Assembly (NCBI GenBank): GCA_000934455.1
Contig: KN883695.1
Location: 67,877-106,775, forward strand
Direction: 5' to 3'
From: Apostichopus parvimensis
Taxonomy: Eukaryota > Echinodermata > Holothuroidea > Aspidochirotida > Stichopodidae
DNA: 38,899 nt
This document shows, in pieces, positions 33,101 to 38,899 of this stretch. The notes under the pieces are model-generated. The model ran no database searches, had not been told where the DNA came from, and was given only the letters and a program-made list of their open reading frames with translations. The translations under genes were made by a program, and so were the position numbers. Each line of letters starts with the position of its first letter. The first letter of the stretch is position 1.

Positions 33101-33593
33101 TCATATATTTCAGATGATTTCAATTGAACCTATAAAATAACAGTGCAGTAACTTGAATTATTTTCACTTGATTTTTTATCAATGATGTCAATGTTCAAAG
33201 CAAAGCACTAAATTTACACATACCTGTGCCGTCACTGGACCATACTCTGCTCCTCGTACTTCTCTTCGATCCAAAACTGTCCGACCATATCCTACGCCTG
33301 TTTCGGCTCTCCCCGATCTCTCCTCCTCGATCCGCCGACTGGAGCGCCAGACTCTTGACGTACTCCGCCGTCCTGGCGGACGATTCCTGAGGTTCGGGGA
33401 GCTGGTCCACCGACCGTGGGAATGAACTCTGGAATACATCCGACTCCTGGGAATGGTCCAACGAACTCGAGAATTCCGACGTCCAATCGGAATCGGTGAA
33501 GCAGGATTCCGTCCTGCTTACTCTGCTGCTGCTCCTGTCGAGATTCCCCTCCGAACTCCTAGGAGGAACGACGTTGGCGCTGTTGTAAGACAT
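43..33593 (-). CDS. ITPRID2/KRAP-like gene (IP3-receptor-interacting protein), 3' partial, nine exons seen
   Basis: The gene model is join, on the minus strand, of 33593-33224, 30470-30297, 27377-27272, 15288-15104, 14552-13798, 12831-12786, 7690-6525, 3123-3043 and 179-43. All introns are GT/AG and all eight junction phases are compatible, giving about 1,006 codons plus two bases with no internal stop. Vertebrate ITPRID2 is about 1,250 residues, so the missing C-terminus should lie left of the window. Family marks seen are the DPEE-F-L-LGFG and KIPRRF segment of the KRAP IP3R-binding domain, DSFEIEE, SQQSDSSGFADEGTD, an RRLFAK segment, and the RELQDLKLM-ALF coiled-coil start. In vertebrates this family binds IP3 receptors and links them to actin beneath the plasma membrane; that role is family knowledge, not visible here. 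Much of the protein is Ser/Glu-rich and probably disordered. ITPRID1 or TESPA1 are alternatives within the same family. Confidence 0.88.
1325..1690. repeat. Imperfect two-copy tandem duplication, about 214 bp period
   Basis: Motifs CAAACAGAAATTCACAGG, GACAGAAATGTGCTCGAGTA and AACAAGATGTCTGTTTCTAA appear once from about 1330 and again from about 1545 in the same order. The second copy has a deletion of about 30 bases. Intronic, between exons 8 and 9. Confidence 0.85.
1917..2335. repeat. Minisatellite, about 76 bp unit, about 5.5 copies
   Basis: Units begin GCACCCTAC at 1917, 1993, 2070, 2146, 2222 and 2299. Each contains TGCACATTGCT, CTAGGTATCT and AGGTATGTGGGCTTTA. Two unit subtypes differ by GTACCCACCATG versus TGGCCTACCCTG. 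Intronic. Confidence 0.95.
3043..3123 (-). CDS. Exon 8: 81-base exon before the coiled coil
   Basis: The acceptor TTTTCTCTCTTTGCAG is strong and the donor is GTGAGG. The exon is exactly 27 codons in phase 0, giving SDQMLDRELGLDTAASAGSD then SKREKIE. Entry and exit phase 0 agree with exons 7 and 9. The composition is acidic and polar, and I see no motif beyond position in the family order. Small unseen exons between 3123 and 6525 cannot be excluded. Confidence 0.72.
3871..4229. repeat. Two-copy tandem duplication, 180 bp period
   Basis: The sequence starting GTAATTTTTTAACTAAACTA at 3871 recurs at 4051 and stays alignable to about 4229, with scattered substitutions and small indels. Intronic, between exons 7 and 8. 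Confidence 0.92.
4325..4720 (+). mobile_element. LINE 3'-end remnant (CR1/L2-like)
   Basis: On the plus strand, 4395-4460 translates to LSIDTFKKHLKTYLFRLEYG and then stops, like the last residues of many CR1/L2-clade reverse transcriptases (FK-LKT-LF). The 3' sequence has TACAGTGCTCTTGAGC and ends in TATTTATTATT-type repeats, as LINE tails of this kind do. A related fragment of the first about 75 bases recurs near 4832-4908. No upstream polymerase region is present, so this is a dead 5'-truncated copy. Confidence 0.5.
4832..4908 (+). repeat. Second copy of the 4322-4395 segment
   Basis: Shares GAGAGTGGTTC-TAACTTTA, GCCAACA and CA-GAAAGGATTATC with 4322-4395, about 510 bases away. It may be a nested or second LINE tail fragment. 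Confidence 0.65.
4959..4977. repeat. Long C homopolymer
   Basis: About 18 consecutive C bases. Similar G or C runs of 8-15 bases occur at about 446, 3415, 8380, 19558, 26819, 29573 and 32886, and are unusually common for AT-rich DNA. Confidence 0.95.
6060..6220. repeat. G-rich low-complexity tract with GT microsatellite
   Basis: GGGGGAGAGGGGTAG occurs twice, with a GTGTGTGTGTGT run near 6166-6182. It is probably a slippage-prone purine tract with no coding content. Confidence 0.85.
6525..7690 (-). CDS. Exon 7: large central exon of ITPRID2-like gene
   Basis: The acceptor TTTTCTTCACAG precedes 7690 and the donor GTAAGT is the complement of 6519-6524. The exon has two bases plus 388 codons. 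It starts SLVRNESQQSDSSGFADEGT, which aligns with SQHSDSSGFAEDSTD of vertebrate ITPRID2. A poly-Glu run then follows, coded by a GAG repeat (about 7560-7588). Next come WRRPRSGSFPSVRK, a Leu/Gln helical stretch, and KRRRLFAKM, which resembles KQRYLFAKV in ITPRID2. Ser/Asn runs are coded by a triplet repeat near 6690-6720. The exon ends LTAQLAKTANLR in phase 0. The ORF continuing to 6432 is intron read-through. Confidence 0.88.
8110..8155 (-). CDS. Exon 6, copy B: 46-base microexon
   Basis: Same 46 coding bases as copy A (GDEHHTESGAGEDKR plus G). The acceptor ends TTTTCAG and the donor is GTATGC. It lies only about 420 bases upstream of exon 7, which it joins in phase 1. This is the copy physically contiguous with exon 7. 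Confidence 0.7.
8694..9448 (-). CDS. Exon 5, copy B: end of IP3R-binding domain and disordered Ser-rich region
   Basis: Same 755-base exon as copy A, with the same acceptor (GCTACAG) and donor (GTAAGT), and fully open. It carries Pro, Leu and Phe at the three residues that differ from copy A. The remaining differences are silent, consistent with purifying selection on both copies. The intron downstream of the donor is about 0.4 kb shorter than in copy A, because the segment at about 13222-13663 has no counterpart at about 8553. Confidence 0.83.
10001..10185 (-). CDS. Exon 4, copy B: N-terminal half of KRAP IP3R-binding domain
   Basis: Second copy of the 185-base exon, with the same splice sites, phases and translation as copy A. 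I see one base difference (ATC versus GTC context near 10109), which is silent. Intact coding and splice signals mean it is not a decayed pseudo-exon. It sits on the left side of the 50-N gap and is contiguous with exon 7, so it may be the allele of copy A rather than a second gene segment. Confidence 0.83.
10345..10680. repeat. Possible interspersed repeat (also at 15448-15783 in copy A)
   Basis: Contains ACCCTGGTCATTGGTAACTTG and CTTCCCATAGGGTGCAGCC, which look like a dispersed invertebrate repeat; the first motif also resembles CCCCTGGTCAATGATAACCT at 19710. Recognition is from memory and is weak. It lies in the intron upstream of exon 4. Confidence 0.3.
11393..11442. other. Assembly gap, 50 N
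   Basis: Exactly 50 N, a round number typical of an unsized scaffold join. It separates the two duplicated exon blocks. Confidence 0.99.
11443..12542. mobile_element. Candidate DNA-transposon insertion (one end visible)
   Basis: This 1.1 kb segment occurs only beside copy A. Its right edge, on the minus strand, is GGGTCATTCCATATCAAAT, which has the look of a transposon terminal repeat and stops exactly at the breakpoint with copy B (TAAAAGATC shared). The other end would be inside the gap. No transposase frame is visible, so it is either non-autonomous or truncated by the gap. Confidence 0.4.
12786..12831 (-). CDS. Exon 6, copy A: 46-base microexon
   Basis: This very short exon has acceptor AACTTTGATTTTCAG and donor GTATGT. 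It encodes GDEHHTESGAGEDKR plus the first base of a Gly codon. It accepts phase 0 from exon 5 and leaves in phase 1, exactly what exon 7 needs (G+GT). It falls between DSFEIEE and SQQSDSSGFADE, matching the order of these two motifs in vertebrate ITPRID2. The coding bases are identical in the two copies; the donor context differs (GTATGT here, GTATGC in copy B). Confidence 0.72.
13798..14552 (-). CDS. Exon 5, copy A: end of IP3R-binding domain and disordered Ser-rich region
   Basis: The acceptor TTTCTGTGCTACAG ends at 14553. The donor GTAAGT is the complement of 13792-13797. The exon has two bases plus 251 codons and leaves in phase 0. The first residues, FCLTGGLRGLERFLWKQLHI, complete the IP3R-binding domain. 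A long Ser/Pro region with SPYGSPHSGSPRVGSPQ-type repeats follows. The exon ends QDSFEIEE, matching DSFEMEE of vertebrate ITPRID2. About 14 base differences from copy B (under 2%) were counted by eye. Three change residues: Ser/Pro, Pro/Leu and Leu/Phe in the stretch RPEI-KERSE through SK-VR-QGAA. The open frame running on past the donor is intron read-through. Confidence 0.87.
15104..15288 (-). CDS. Exon 4, copy A: N-terminal half of KRAP IP3R-binding domain
   Basis: The acceptor is TTCTTATCTTCAG and the donor is GTAAGG (complement of 15098-15103). The exon encodes about 61 residues beginning VAELLDVVNDPEEFLLKLGF, continuing GITTADPLDKIPRRFMERES and then SATGISVDKYQQEVRERNRG. This matches the vertebrate pattern DPEE-L-LGFG-D-KIP-RF-SS-GI closely and is the strongest family evidence in the window. 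The exon enters in phase 2 and leaves in phase 1. The Phe-Phe pair of vertebrate homologues, reported as needed for IP3R binding, is Phe-Met here. Translation is identical to copy B. Confidence 0.88.
18353..18719 (+). mobile_element. MITE-like element, full copy (TTAA-flanked)
   Basis: Begins CTTAAAGGCATTTAAGACTC and ends GAGTCTTCACACCCTTTAAG, imperfect terminal inverted repeats. TTAA lies at both outer ends (18354-18357 and 18715-18718), suggesting a TTAA target-site duplication. The internal sequence is non-coding. Two relatives lie inverted at 27430-27735 and 30640-31014. Confidence 0.7.
19634..19934 (-). mobile_element. tRNA-derived SINE candidate
   Basis: On the minus strand the head reads GGTGGCCAATTGGCTAAGG (A-box-like) and, 33 bases later, GGTTCGATTCA (B-box-like), followed by a body of about 200 bases. 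The body contains two copies of AGCGCTTTACA-like sequence and ends in a T-rich (A-rich in sense) stretch. A-to-B spacing fits a Pol III tRNA promoter. It lacks a full tRNA fold, so it is not called a tRNA gene. Confidence 0.6.
25360..25676 (+). mobile_element. LINE 3' end (CR1/L2-clade), 5'-truncated
   Basis: The plus strand encodes RSYHPHKTVWQPCLFSVTGA, then RLWNDLPSSVAEQSTFLSFK and KALKTVLF, the typical C-terminus after the reverse transcriptase domain (LWN-LP, SFK-LK-LF). The 3' end has TGTAAAGCGCCATAGAATA and GGAGCTATATAAATGCC, then an ATT microsatellite at 25660-25676. These hairpin-plus-microsatellite tails are characteristic of CR1/L2 elements. The polymerase domain is absent, so the copy is inactive. 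Confidence 0.78.
26838..27191. other. Assembly gap, 354 N
   Basis: The gap is flanked by a long G run (26819-26833) on the left and an AT microsatellite (27192-27208) on the right, both hard to sequence. It lies in the intron between exons 3 and 4. Confidence 0.99.
27192..27208. repeat. AT dinucleotide microsatellite
   Basis: A run of about eight AT repeats begins immediately at the right edge of the 354-N gap. The real array probably continues into the gap. Confidence 0.9.
27272..27377 (-). CDS. Exon 3 of ITPRID2-like gene
   Basis: This exon was too short for a start-to-stop ORF call and was found by splice signals. The acceptor TTCACCTTTCAG precedes 27377 and the donor GTAAGT is the complement of 27266-27271. 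The only open frame gives PLSKQSSFSDDPTYTNEKLS followed by a Thr/Glu-rich tail ending in VKE plus two bases. It enters in phase 1 (two bases AC) and leaves in phase 2 (AA), which the leading C of exon 4 completes to AAC (Asn). It lies only 80 bases from the 354-base N gap. Confidence 0.75.
27430..27735 (-). mobile_element. MITE-like element, truncated copy
   Basis: Inverted relative of 18353-18719, sharing CACCACCATCGATCCCAGAA, TAGACCTGAGATGTCC on the opposite strand, and CTTCAATGCCTTTAAG at the end. The left terminal about 50 bases are missing or replaced. It begins about 50 bases upstream of exon 3. Confidence 0.75.
29496..29692. repeat. Imperfect inverted repeat (fold-back)
   Basis: The left arm has ATTCAGACCGAGGAC and the right arm has GTCCTCGGTCAGAAT, separated by about 135 bases. 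Flanking TTTGT and ACAAA-rich sequence extends the pairing loosely. The centre carries a C run. It could be a small foldback element; no target duplication is evident. Confidence 0.55.
30297..30470 (-). CDS. Exon 2 of ITPRID2-like gene
   Basis: The acceptor is a pyrimidine-rich TTTCTTATTTTGACAG ending just right of 30470. The donor GTGTAAGT region gives two options. Only the cut leaving '...GAC AGG T' before GTAAGT (complement of 30291-30296) produces phase 1, which the next exon requires. The 174 bases encode Ser-rich sequence, then NVSQWVEESLDNN. The short W-containing amphipathic stretch SQWVEE resembles the position of AIWLKD near the N-terminus of vertebrate ITPRID2; this similarity is by eye and weak. 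The junction with exon 1 restores a Gly codon (G+GT). Confidence 0.75.
30640..31014 (-). mobile_element. MITE-like element, third copy
   Basis: Inverted relative of 18353-18719, including the part missing from the 27.4 kb copy (GCCGGTAATCTGACCTAG). It ends GAGTCTTCAATGCCTTTAAG with TTAA at 31011-31014. The left end is near CTTTAAG at 30648, with an alternative TTAA at 30639. It lies in intron 1, about 170 bases upstream of exon 2. Confidence 0.72.
31580..31975. repeat. Minisatellite, about 59 bp unit, about 6.5 copies, partly dimeric
   Basis: Units contain TATTATTGTGTACT, TAAAGTTGACATCAGTAGCC and TTGTTCA. Alternate units share GGTATCT and CACAAGAAGATAT variants, so the first four form a higher-order repeat of about 118 bases. 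The last copies are more diverged. It lies in intron 1. Confidence 0.95.
33224..33593 (-). CDS. Exon 1 (coding start) of ITPRID2-like gene
   Basis: The start ATG is the complement of 33591-33593, in the context GGGGCCATGT. An in-frame TGA lies 18 bases upstream, so this is the first usable Met unless an upstream exon splices in. The exon encodes about 123 residues rich in Ser, Arg and acidic residues, beginning MSYNSANVVPP, with basic SRNRRRIWSDSFGSKR near the end. It ends at the donor GTATGT (complement of 33218-33223) after one base of a Gly codon (phase 1). No folded domain is visible. CpG is more frequent here than in the introns, as expected near a promoter. An acceptor-like CTAAATTTGTAG just upstream (AG at 33636-33637) suggests that the exon may extend 5' as UTR to about 33635. 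Confidence 0.8.
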
Positions 33594-36500
33594 GGCCCCT
33601 TTGAACCGTCATCGTTCTACGGCTCACAGCATCACCTACAAATTTAGCCGAATAAGACCACCCGGGAATATGACCACAAGGACTTCTGAATCACAATGTC
33701 CGTGACTTTCTTATTCTTCCTATTAATACAGTTGTTATGTTATTATTATGATGAGTTTGTCTTCTTTGTTCTAACCAAAGAAAGCAGTTCTCTACCACAG
33801 GGTCTCGGTCGTCGAGGGAATTCTCCGCAGCAGATGGAATACCGTCTGCACTTCTTTGACGGAAAATGGCGGTTGACCTAGGCAGATTTTTCAACAAGGT
33901 CTAAAAACCTTTCATCTTTATGTCACTTGGTTTTGGCTGGCTGTTGTTTTCTTCAAAGTTTCAATTTTCAGAAATCTGAAAAGAGAGGATGATACAGAAC
34001 ATAAAATCTGAAAAATATCACTTCAATAATAACTTGTTGCTTTTATCTCGGTGTGAGAACTGGATGAACGAAAAATGGACGGGACCGCATCGTAACAGGA
34101 TTTAAAAAAAAGACGGCACAACCTTCCCCTAAACAATTTAGTCGTGCTTCTACTTTTCTAAATTTCTTCTAAAGATAGAAATAAGACAATGAGGTCATAG
34201 CAGAACAATTTTTCCAGCAGAGCCCGCATGGTTGACAGTAGTTATACTCAACACCATTATATTAATACTGGGTCGATTTAAAACACACACCAGGCATGCT
34301 TGCTATTTGCACAATACTTGTTGTGTAATACTGTATAAAACACCTTACTGTCATCTCTTACTTGGCAGGGTTACTCCCTCCTTTCTTTCACCTATAGGGT
34401 CAAGGGCAAATCAAGAGGTAGTACTACAAACTGCATGCACAGTCTACAAGGGAGGGAGGGTGCATTGAAATACTGTACAGTATGTGACAAAAGTCAAATT
34501 AAACTGGACTTTGTCCTGGGGGTGGGAGCAGTGATGTTTTCACCAATTGCAACCTTTCTTCTCCAAATTCATCAAATATTATATAACGATACTTTGGGTA
34601 TAAGTCTTTATGAAAAGCAAAACTTCAGATCAATTTTTGAAGATGCAATTTTTTTTTTTCATTGAAGAAGACTTTCCACTAAAAGCAGTGTCTTGATGAC
34701 GAAAATGTCTTGATGGATGCTCGAGGAGGTAGTTCTATTAATCACTTAGTACTGTACAGCACTGAACTGTTGCACAGTACTTCCAGGCACATAACTTCGA
34801 CTGGGAAATGGTTAGTAAAATATTCTCTCAACCATTTTTTTCCCACGTTTTTTTTTGTTTAGGCTGATTGCTCTTGTCAAAGACCTACTGTAGTCTACTG
34901 ATTTTCTTGGCATTAACTGTAACAACTTATTGTTATGTGTCTTTAGTTTGTTCAACTACAATCTACTCGTGGGTAAAAACGTTTGACAAAATTGTTGAAC
35001 AAATACAAAAAAGCTGCTTTAAGTTTAAAGTAAGTAACAGTAGCCTTACAGGTAAACTACCAAAACACTTCACATTTCCACTAAGTGTCTTCCTTTCACT
35101 TCCCTGGGGAACTGGCCAGAAACCAAAAGAGAAGAGATAACGATCCGAATGCAATGATCAATTCAAGCTTACATATCCTAACATTGACAACATGTTCTGG
35201 TTCTCTAAGCATAGTTAGACTCTTGACCATGCATATACAGTATACAGTTTGTAAAACCAGCTGATCAAGACACACAGAGGGTGAAAAGGCAAAACACTGT
35301 AAACAAACCAATTTCAAAGACTCCTACTGGAGCATGACAGAGCACTTTTTGTTACAAATAAGATGAATGACAAGGTTAGATAAGTACTGTACTGGAATAT
35401 TTTAGCTTCCAACTTAAAAGTATGCATGCACTTCACTTAATATCACGACATAATTTGATATTTTCTGGCCCAAATATGCTTTGGAAGAAAATTTGAGTGT
35501 TCATGGCCAGAGATGGACCTGTGAAAGCGAGTCATATTTCACTGTTTCAACACCCTATGGCATATGAAGGATGCCAACTGAACCAAGGCCAACACGTTAC
35601 CATACCAAGTTACACTGAACACACACATACTGTACTGCTCATGCCACTGTCCACAACTTCTAGTTTGCACACACTTCAATTCATTTATTTTTTTTTCTAT
35701 CACAACATAAGTATGACATATAACATAGAAGGAGATAAGAAACAAAACTTGTAAAAGGAAGTGTACTAATGGGGGTTGGGGGGGGGTGGGGGAGCACAGT
35801 GCAAGAATGTTACCAGTTATTAGGCTAGGATAGCACAGAGTAGATATCTAGCAAACTGAAGCAAATTGTAAAACTCCTGCAGTACTTACAACACAGCTGA
35901 CCCCTGCATGATTTCGGAGACTGGAACTTTGTAGCTACCAAAGATATCTTTAATAGTGGGTAAAATTGTGTGTTTTTAATGCATCTACCTATTTCCGGCC
36001 ATGCTATACTTCCTTGAGGACTAAATACTTCATACATACCATACAACTTTACTGCAAGTCACACCACTGGGGATAAAAACACCCAGTGGGAGGCTCTAAA
36101 CCCTTCTCGCACTGTTTCATTAAATACCTACACACAACACTATCTATTCCCTTTAAAGCTATTGTCACATAATTCGCTTATACAAGTACATCACACAATA
36201 CATTAAACAGATACAGTTTCAATGCATGGGACAGTACTGTATGTCTAGGATTGGTTTTTGGTTTTCTTAATAGTGAACTGAATTATGCTGGTACTACACA
36301 CATGTACATATGTAAACCTTTATCAAAACAGAAGCAACAACGCCGAGGACCTTTGACAGAGATCAAAACTGATAAAATGATGATCCAATTGTGAAATGTG
36401 TAGATAATCACTTTTTATCATATTCTAATTATTTTTAATACCAAAGACATTTAAAATGATGACAGATTACAAAATTAACTCTTCAAACTACAGATCTGCA

Positions 36501-38184
36501 GTTCACAATTACACAATGCTTTGATTATCGTACTACTGCTCTGCTACCGCCCATGGCATTTAAACATCGCCTCAATTCCCATTTAGATGCTTGTCAATGC
36601 TCCGTAATTTTTCTAAGTCAACAGTCCTTGTTTGACTACTGGGAAGGGTTAAATAAACTGCAGCCTACTCACTTGTCCCTTTCTCACTTTACTTATTTGA
36701 ATATTAGAGATAAGGTTCCTAACATTTTTTTTCCAGAGTCGTCCGGTACTGGATCTGTGGCACCCACCACGCATCAGGTATGCAGCAACTCTGGGAGAAT
36801 TTTCTGCTGAGAAACATTTAGAGTACCATTGGGGACTGGTCAAATAATTGTTAAATGTCAAGGAGGAATCTCAAAAACTGTCTTGTACAAACTTCTCACT
36901 GGATCTAATCAAGATAAAGACTTTACACAACTCACAGTGCTTTCTGCATCGATAATTTTTTAGATTACAGACTAACAGGTTGCATGACAGGTATTACTAT
37001 TAGCTTTTCAATTATTCGCTCAGACTAAAACTGCAAAACAGTTTTCACAAGTAAATTCCTTTGCGGGGATGACCCTGCTGAACAAGTTCTTCGTTGACCG
37101 AAGAGGAATGTTGAATTACACAATTGAAACTGTCTCAGTGGAGGAAAATACTTTGAAGATTGTAGTAACATTGTTTGTGGAAATTTGAATATGTGTATTA
37201 AACCAATTTCTTGAGTTGCAAGCATTCAAGCAGGGTAAAACTGACAACCGTTTGCTATTAAATAAAGACCTCTAATAAGAGAAAAACAAACACCCCAAAA
37301 TTGATATTTATCAGGGACGAGCTCACCTTCCCACTCTACAATTTCAAGAGTGAACTGGTAATGTGTTTAAAACTGTACCCCCCTCCCCCTCCCCCTAAAC
37401 GACTGATTACTACAAGTCAATGCATACAAATGTTCCTAAATCTGATTGGTGAAATAGGAACACGGCATGAGTCACAAACGGGTCACATAAAGATATGAAC
37501 CATTTTTTGCGTTCACATTAACAACCTCTATTACAGACGCTGCTGTAATGTGGTACATGCATGAAATAAAAGTAAAGCCAAACCCTACAATGTTTCGTTT
37601 TGCGACTAGATGGCTTTGAATTAGTCTCCAAACAAGCATTGAATTATTTTGTTCCAACACAAACCATGAATATTCCATTTCATTCAATCATTCAATAAAT
37701 TTCTCTATGTACATGGGAAAGTGACAGACTTGGAATCGATTCCAGATAGCCTACAGTAGACCTTATTCCTGGAAAGGCTTAATCACATGAAACTGACATT
37801 AACTGGATCCAAGCTTCCTCCCTTTCCTGTTGGCATTTTATGAAAGTTTATATAAATTTCTGACCTCAAACACCTCTCAATTTTAATATTGACAAATCAG
37901 ATTATCATATTTTAACGAGAACGTTACTCATAGATCATCACGGGACAACCTTTCCTTCATTTTCAGTAAATATTTTAATTTTGAACTAGCACAGTATATC
38001 ACACTCCCAAAATATTTATGGTTTGTGTATTTACAAATAACAGACACACATGTGCACTACATGTACACACTCCGGTATTCCTATAGTCTAACCCCAATGG
38101 GTACTGAACATCGTTCAACTGTGTCACCACTTGCCGTTAATAAGGGTTACTGTATGTATGTATGTATATGTTTGTATGTATATT

Positions 38185-38422
38185 AGATCCTCTTGCAAGC
38201 AGGAACTCGCAAAGAAGCCATCATTGGCATATCAAAGGGCTCCGCAAGCTGACCGAAGTCAGTCTCTTAGATTCATATTTAACGTCCATGATTATGAATT
38301 GTCAATTGTCAACAACTCTGTAACTGGACGACATACATTAATCTTGGAGTGACTCGAATCGGGGACCTTATGATTGAAAGGCACCGGCGTTAACCACTGA
38401 GCTAACACTGCCCTCTCCCAGT
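38185..38422 (-). mobile_element. tRNA-derived SINE candidate
   Basis: The minus-strand head reads GGGCAGTGTTAGCTCAGTGG (A box) and, about 35 bases later, CCCCGATTCGAGTCACTCC (B box at 38351-38361). This is a standard tRNA-like promoter. The body shows no tRNA acceptor pairing. It is a different family from the 19.7 kb element and lies upstream of the gene's start codon. Confidence 0.6.
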
Positions 38423-38887
38423 GGAATCTCCCACTCAACTGTGAAAGGTATCATAAAAACACTATATAGATTGAAAAGGTAGGGTATACGCAATGAGCAC
38501 TGCCTGTGTAGTACATGGTGGGGCTACATACTGTACATGTTCATACCTGACTTCATATATATTTCTAAAGAAAACTAAATTTACTTGTTATGATAATGCA
38601 AGTATTGAAACTGCTTTGTGTAAGCAGGTTTATGCAACAATGCATCGTTCTAGCTGTGTCTACCCATAACTCCTGTCCTTCATTTTGTTCCCTCATTCAT
38701 TACTTCACAACAGCAATATAATGCAAAGAACGTAACATTACTTTTCATAACTGGAAAACAAAACACGCTAAGTGCACTGCAATTATGTTTCTACCCGGAA
38801 CACGTAATGATATAATAGATCAACTTTCTAACAGCTTTTACCAGTACACACCACAGAGATACATACATGCAAGAGAGGAAATCTTAC

Positions 38888-38899
38888 CTGAGGCGAATG
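38888..38899 (-). other. Possible partial exon with a strong 5' splice site at the right edge
   Basis: On the minus strand the last bases read CATTCGCCTCAG followed by GTAAGA, a near-perfect splice donor. It could be a non-coding first exon of the same gene, joining the acceptor-like site near 33636, or chance. Only 12 bases of it are in the window, so its coding status is unknown. Confidence 0.3.

Larger units (their letters stand above)
30471..33223. other. Intron 1
   Basis: Contains the third MITE-like copy, the 59-bp minisatellite and a purine-rich tract at 32515-32585. The 128-codon plus-strand ORF at 32309-32695 spans that tract and has low-complexity Cys/Gly/Arg composition, so it is not called. 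Confidence 0.6.
33594..38899. other. 5' flank or 5'-UTR intron of the ITPRID2-like gene
   Basis: The first 300 bases are moderately CpG-rich and may hold the promoter or UTR. Beyond that the sequence is AT-rich with one SINE (38.2-38.4 kb), a TGTA microsatellite near 38150-38180 and the edge donor site. A 68-codon minus-strand ORF at 33897-33691 has no recognisable motif. Confidence 0.5.

Noticed and set aside
33691..33897. Minus-strand ORF of 68 codons just upstream of exon 1, considered as an alternative first exon
   Set aside because: No donor that joins exon 2 in phase 1 is evident, and there is no similarity to family N-termini. It could still be transcribed as 5' UTR.
36490..36810. Plus-strand ORF with a segment reminiscent of LINE C-termini (FKHRLNSHL)
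   Set aside because: Only a short match, with no following 3' tail or microsatellite, so it is too weak to call.

Overview
This is eukaryotic, AT-rich, intron-dominated genomic DNA. Exons are short, carry GT/AG splice sites, and are separated by kilobase introns full of mini/microsatellites, SINE- and LINE-like fragments and long G or C homopolymers. The one gene I can support runs on the minus strand. It encodes an invertebrate homologue of the ITPRID/TESPA1 family, closest by eye to vertebrate ITPRID2 (KRAP, sperm-specific antigen 2), which anchors inositol 1,4,5-trisphosphate receptors. The mix of an animal-specific protein family with tRNA-derived SINEs and CR1/L2-like LINE tails suggests a marine invertebrate such as an echinoderm or a relative, but the species is not determinable from the sequence.

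The gene reads right to left. Exon 1 (33593-33224) holds the start codon. Exon 2 is 30470-30297 and exon 3 is 27377-27272. Next comes a block of three exons present twice: exons 4, 5 and 6 at 15288-15104, 14552-13798 and 12831-12786, and again at 10185-10001, 9448-8694 and 8155-8110. Exon 7 is large (7690-6525), then exon 8 (3123-3043) and exon 9 (179-43). The gene runs off the left edge. Every junction agrees in reading phase, giving about 1,006 codons when one copy of the block is used. Exons 4-5 carry the IP3-receptor-binding domain, exons 5-7 the 'SFE-EE' and 'SQQSDSSGFADEGTD' motifs, and exons 8-9 the start of the coiled-coil region.

The most notable feature is the exon 4-6 block, duplicated at about 98% identity on either side of a 50-N assembly gap. 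Copy A joins the 5' half of the gene and copy B joins the 3' half. Reading phase forbids using both copies in series. The copies differ by a transposon-like insertion next to the gap and an indel of about 0.4 kb. Two unmerged haplotypes is the simplest explanation; mutually exclusive exon cassettes would be the exciting alternative.

The introns hold two clear minisatellites (about 76 bp and about 59 bp periods), several local tandem duplications, two tRNA-derived SINE candidates, two LINE 3' ends, a three-copy TTAA-flanked MITE-like family, and two N gaps. I see no CRISPR array, no operon, no RNA gene I can defend, and no wholly new system.
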